In this document: positions 61,253 to 64,000 of the stretch, piece after piece
Numbering within the stretch: position 1 is the first letter of the stretch
Layout of the letters: every line of letters begins with the position of its first letter
Assembly (NCBI GenBank): GCA_030835385.1
Contig: JAURPI010000016.1
Span: 1-64,000 of the forward strand
DNA length: 64,000 nt
Direction of reading: 5' to 3'
Source: Alphaproteobacteria bacterium
Lineage (GTDB): Bacteria > Pseudomonadota > Alphaproteobacteria > Rhodospirillales > Rhodospirillaceae
The notes under the pieces: generated by a model
Told to the model about the DNA's origin: nothing
Database searches by the model: none
What the model saw: the letters and a program-made list of their open reading frames with translations, nothing else
Program-made: the position numbers and the translations under genes

Positions 61253-62080
61253 ATGCCTTCCGCGATCCGCCGTGGCTTTGTCGATATTCCAGAGGGTCAA
61301 ATTCACTACCGTTGTGCCGGTTTGGAGCACATGGATAAACGCCCGTTGATCATGATTCATGGTGAGCCGGCATCCTCCTACATTTTGGAGCCAACGATTG
61401 CGGCTTTAGGAGAATCACGGCCAGTGTATGCACCTGATACGCTTGGTACCGGTGACTCGTCCTCACTTCATGTTGACTCATTGGAAGTCACTGACCTTGC
61501 AGAAATAACTTTCTCTGCAATCACTGTGCTTGGGTGTGATGATTTCGATTTATACGGCACCTATACAGGTGGTCATATTGCGACGGAACTTGCCCTTGCC
61601 CACAACGACGCCATCAATGCTCTGGTGCTTGATGAAGCAGGATTGATTCCGGACGAAGATATTCCCGATCTTGTTGCTAACTATGTGCCTGATCTTTCTA
61701 TCGATACTCATGGCCATCAGTTCTCCCGGCTGTTCCAATGGGTGCGGGATCAGTACATTTATTTTCCCTGGTACAAACGAGATAAAGATCACTGGCGCAA
61801 TATGAATTTGCCCGAGGCAGAGGTTTTGTTCCGTAAAACGATGGAAGTTCTCAAAGGCAAAGACAGCATCCCGGTGATATTTGCCGCAGTTTTTCGGCAT
61901 GATTTACGGACAGCTTTGAAACAGATCGATATGCCGACTTTAGCCACAGCGGAAGAAGCCGAGCTTGTACCGGGGGCAACACTCCTAGACATGCCATTTC
62001 GTGAGGCCGTTAGCGCGCCAATCGAGTACGTGTCAAAAAAAGCGAAACGCATTAACACCTTCCTGGATTCACACACTTGA
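61253..62080 (+). CDS. Alpha/beta-hydrolase-fold protein (GTYTG nucleophile-elbow variant)
   Basis: GEPASSYILEPTIAALGESRPVYAPDTLGTGDSS; LYGTYTGGHIATELAL. Confidence 0.82.
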   Translation: MPSAIRRGFVDIPEGQIHYRCAGLEHMDKRPLIMIHGEPASSYILEPTIAALGESRPVYAPDTLGTGDSSSLHVDSLEVTDLAEITFSAITVLGCDDFDLYGTYTGGHIATELALAHNDAINALVLDEAGLIPDEDIPDLVANYVPDLSIDTHGHQFSRLFQWVRDQYIYFPWYKRDKDHWRNMNLPEAEVLFRKTMEVLKGKDSIPVIFAAVFRHDLRTALKQIDMPTLATAEEAELVPGATLLDMPFREAVSAPIEYVSKKAKRINTFLDSHT

Positions 62081-63102
62081 CGAAACGCACATTGTGGTGT
62101 GTGGCACTGCTCTGGCTTCTGCCAGTGGCGTCTTATGCGCAAACAACCCCGTTGATCGCCGCGTCATCTGCGTCACCGGGAAGCACCATCAAAGATCATT
62201 TCTTGGCTTTCGAAAAAACCCTGAAAGAAACTTTTGGGGGCGATATCGCCATCACTTTACTTGTGGATGGCGAAGCCGGATCGGAAGAAACATCTTTGGC
62301 CGGCTTGCGCCGTGGCCGTGTTCATTTCAGCGCGGTATCGGTGGCCGCAGCGGCGACAGCCGTTCCAGAACTTTCGGTCTTGATGATGCCATATCTTTTT
62401 GACAGCGACGAAGAGGCCGACTTTGTACTCGACAACTTTGTCTTTGGGCCGTTTCAGACCCTATTTGCAAAGAAGGGTTTAACCCTAATTCGTTGGCTGG
62501 ATTCTGGATGGGCGGTGATTTATGGCCGCAAACCCATCGTCTTGCCGGAGGATGTGGTGGGGTACCGCATGCGCGCGGCGTCAGCACTCACTGCCCAGGC
62601 GTTCCTAGAAGCCGTGAACGCAGATGTCATACCGCTAACCTTTGCTGACATTATTCCCGCACTACAAACCGGCTTGATTGACGGTGGTGCGACCAGCCCC
62701 TTTATGTTTCTGACCGGCGGGCTCTATGAGCACGCGAGTGAACTCACCCTGACACGCCATGCTTTGAATCCGGGTACTATCGTTGCCAATGCCCAGTGGT
62801 TTGACTCCCTGTCACCAGATAACCAGCGCGCAGTGAAACAAGCCTATGCACCTTCTTCTGTGCTGCGTGCCGATACCCGTCGGCAGACGTGTGAGTCCTA
62901 TAGCACCTTGCGCGAGCGCGGCATCACCATCCGGACACTTACAGCTGAACAAGAAGAGGTATGGAAAGCGGCCGTGATGCCTGCACATCAATCAATGGTG
63001 GCTCGCATCGGTGGACAAGCCGACATGATCTACGACGCTATTCAAGACGGAAAAGACGCCTTTAAAGCACTGGGGTCAGCGGTAATCCAGCCCTGTGAGT
63101 GA
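62077..63102 (+). CDS. TRAP transporter solute-binding protein (DctP family)
   Basis: Signal peptide; GRVHFSAVSVAA; GYRMRAASALTAQAFLEAVNADVIPLTFADIIPALQTGLIDGG. Confidence 0.85.
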   Translation: MTKRTLWCVALLWLLPVASYAQTTPLIAASSASPGSTIKDHFLAFEKTLKETFGGDIAITLLVDGEAGSEETSLAGLRRGRVHFSAVSVAAAATAVPELSVLMMPYLFDSDEEADFVLDNFVFGPFQTLFAKKGLTLIRWLDSGWAVIYGRKPIVLPEDVVGYRMRAASALTAQAFLEAVNADVIPLTFADIIPALQTGLIDGGATSPFMFLTGGLYEHASELTLTRHALNPGTIVANAQWFDSLSPDNQRAVKQAYAPSSVLRADTRRQTCESYSTLRERGITIRTLTAEQEEVWKAAVMPAHQSMVARIGGQADMIYDAIQDGKDAFKALGSAVIQPCE

Positions 63103-63113
63103 CTTTTAGATCT

Positions 63114-64000
63114 TTAGACGGGGATAGAACCTGGATCATATCCCATCAACGGCACCCGCATCTCACCGGTGCTGGCAAAGCCCTTAAAATTGTCGGGGTC
63201 AGACGTTTGATACCAGACACCTTGCTTTCGGGAATCCAACAACACGCCCTTTGTGCGTTCTTTGCGAGCATCTTCATAGGCCGTGAAAGCACCTTGAGGC
63301 GTGTCATATTTTTCTATGCACCGGGCAAGCACAACACCGTCTTCCAAAGCCATTGCGGCTCCCATTCCAAGAAATGGCAACATAGGATGTGCGGCATCGC
63401 CAAGGAGAGTCGCGCGGCCGAAAGTCCACTCCGGTATGGGATCCCGATCGAACAACGCCCACTTATACAATTTGTCTTCAGGAATAGCCTTGATGATACC
63501 TATGACGTTTTCATTCCACCCTTGGTACTCAGCAAGAAACTCCTCATGGGTGGCGCGGATCGACCACCCTTCTTCTTTCCATGCTTCTGTTTTGGCGATA
63601 CCGACCACATTGACCATAGTTTCGTGACGGAGATAGTAGCGCGTGAAAATATGACCAGGTCCCATGGTAGTGGTCGAGTTGGCAATAGTCATATAGGGGG
63701 CTACGGCCTCGGCCGGGACCATGCCGCGAAACGCAGCTTGACCGGTAAACTTCGGCGCGACCGTATCAATGATGGATCCCCGGACGGCGGATCGGGAACC
63801 GTCTGCACCAATGAGCATATAGCCTGTCGCAGTCTCGCCGTTCTCAAACTGAGCTGTAACGCCATTCTCGTCTTGCGTCAGGTTCGCAAAGGCGTGGTTA
63901 AGAATAATAGCGTCTTTATCATTGGCACGAACTGCGGCAGCAAGGGCATCATGCAAATCAGCCCGATGAATTTGGTAATACTCCGCACCAAACTGCTCTA
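63114..64000 (-). CDS. FAD-dependent monooxygenase (salicylate hydroxylase/UbiH-like), N-terminus beyond window
   Basis: LIGADGSRSAVRG; ATLLGDAAHPMLPFLGMGAAMALEDGVVLARCI; frame open through window end (EQFGAEYYQIHRADLHDAL). Confidence 0.9.
   Translation of the reverse strand, partial: EQFGAEYYQIHRADLHDALAAAVRANDKDAIILNHAFANLTQDENGVTAQFENGETATGYMLIGADGSRSAVRGSIIDTVAPKFTGQAAFRGMVPAEAVAPYMTIANSTTTMGPGHIFTRYYLRHETMVNVVGIAKTEAWKEEGWSIRATHEEFLAEYQGWNENVIGIIKAIPEDKLYKWALFDRDPIPEWTFGRATLLGDAAHPMLPFLGMGAAMALEDGVVLARCIEKYDTPQGAFTAYEDARKERTKGVLLDSRKQGVWYQTSDPDNFKGFASTGEMRVPLMGYDPGSIPV

Noticed and set aside
1-64000. tRNA/rRNA genes, transposases, integrases, toxin-antitoxin or defence systems
   Set aside because: None recognised in either strand by motif reading; a tRNAscan/ISfinder run would be needed to exclude them formally.

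Overview
This 64-kb window comes from a gene-dense alphaproteobacterial chromosome, Rhodospirillales-like by gene order (inference). I support about 65 protein-coding genes. I recognised no rRNA, tRNA, transposase or CRISPR array. The core is a conserved housekeeping run: tsaB-rimI-fur-olsB-plsC-miaB-phoH-ybeY-corC-lnt-xre-metK-trmB-rimP-nusA-ylxR-infB-rbfA-truB-rpsO-pnp (about 19.1-40.3 kb). It is flanked by rsmB, acsA, manC, gpsA, tsaD, a hemD/Mic60-like fusion, hemY, panD, mmcB, hldE, uxs, rsmI, yraN and gshB. Two accessory regions (about 2.0-6.0 kb and 54.4-64.0 kb) share related parts: paralogous FAD-dependent oxidoreductases and alpha/beta-hydrolase-fold proteins. In all three of those hydrolases the usual GxSxG nucleophile motif reads GYHTG or GTYTG. 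The second region also has a TonB-dependent receptor, a Tat-signal flavoprotein, a Tat-signal SAM methyltransferase, an orphan TRAP solute-binding protein and a flavin monooxygenase. Its flavoprotein gene ends exactly where a decapitated comM (yifB) remnant begins. Other highlights are an untracked 59-aa DUF1674/SDHAF4-like gene, a HemD-Mic60-like fusion with no adjacent hemC, a degenerate EAL-like protein, a nitronate-monooxygenase-like protein with a CxxCx3Cx22C motif, a C-terminally extended PanD, and a duplicated hairpin at the tsaD 3' end. No database search was run. All product calls rest on motif recognition and gene context.
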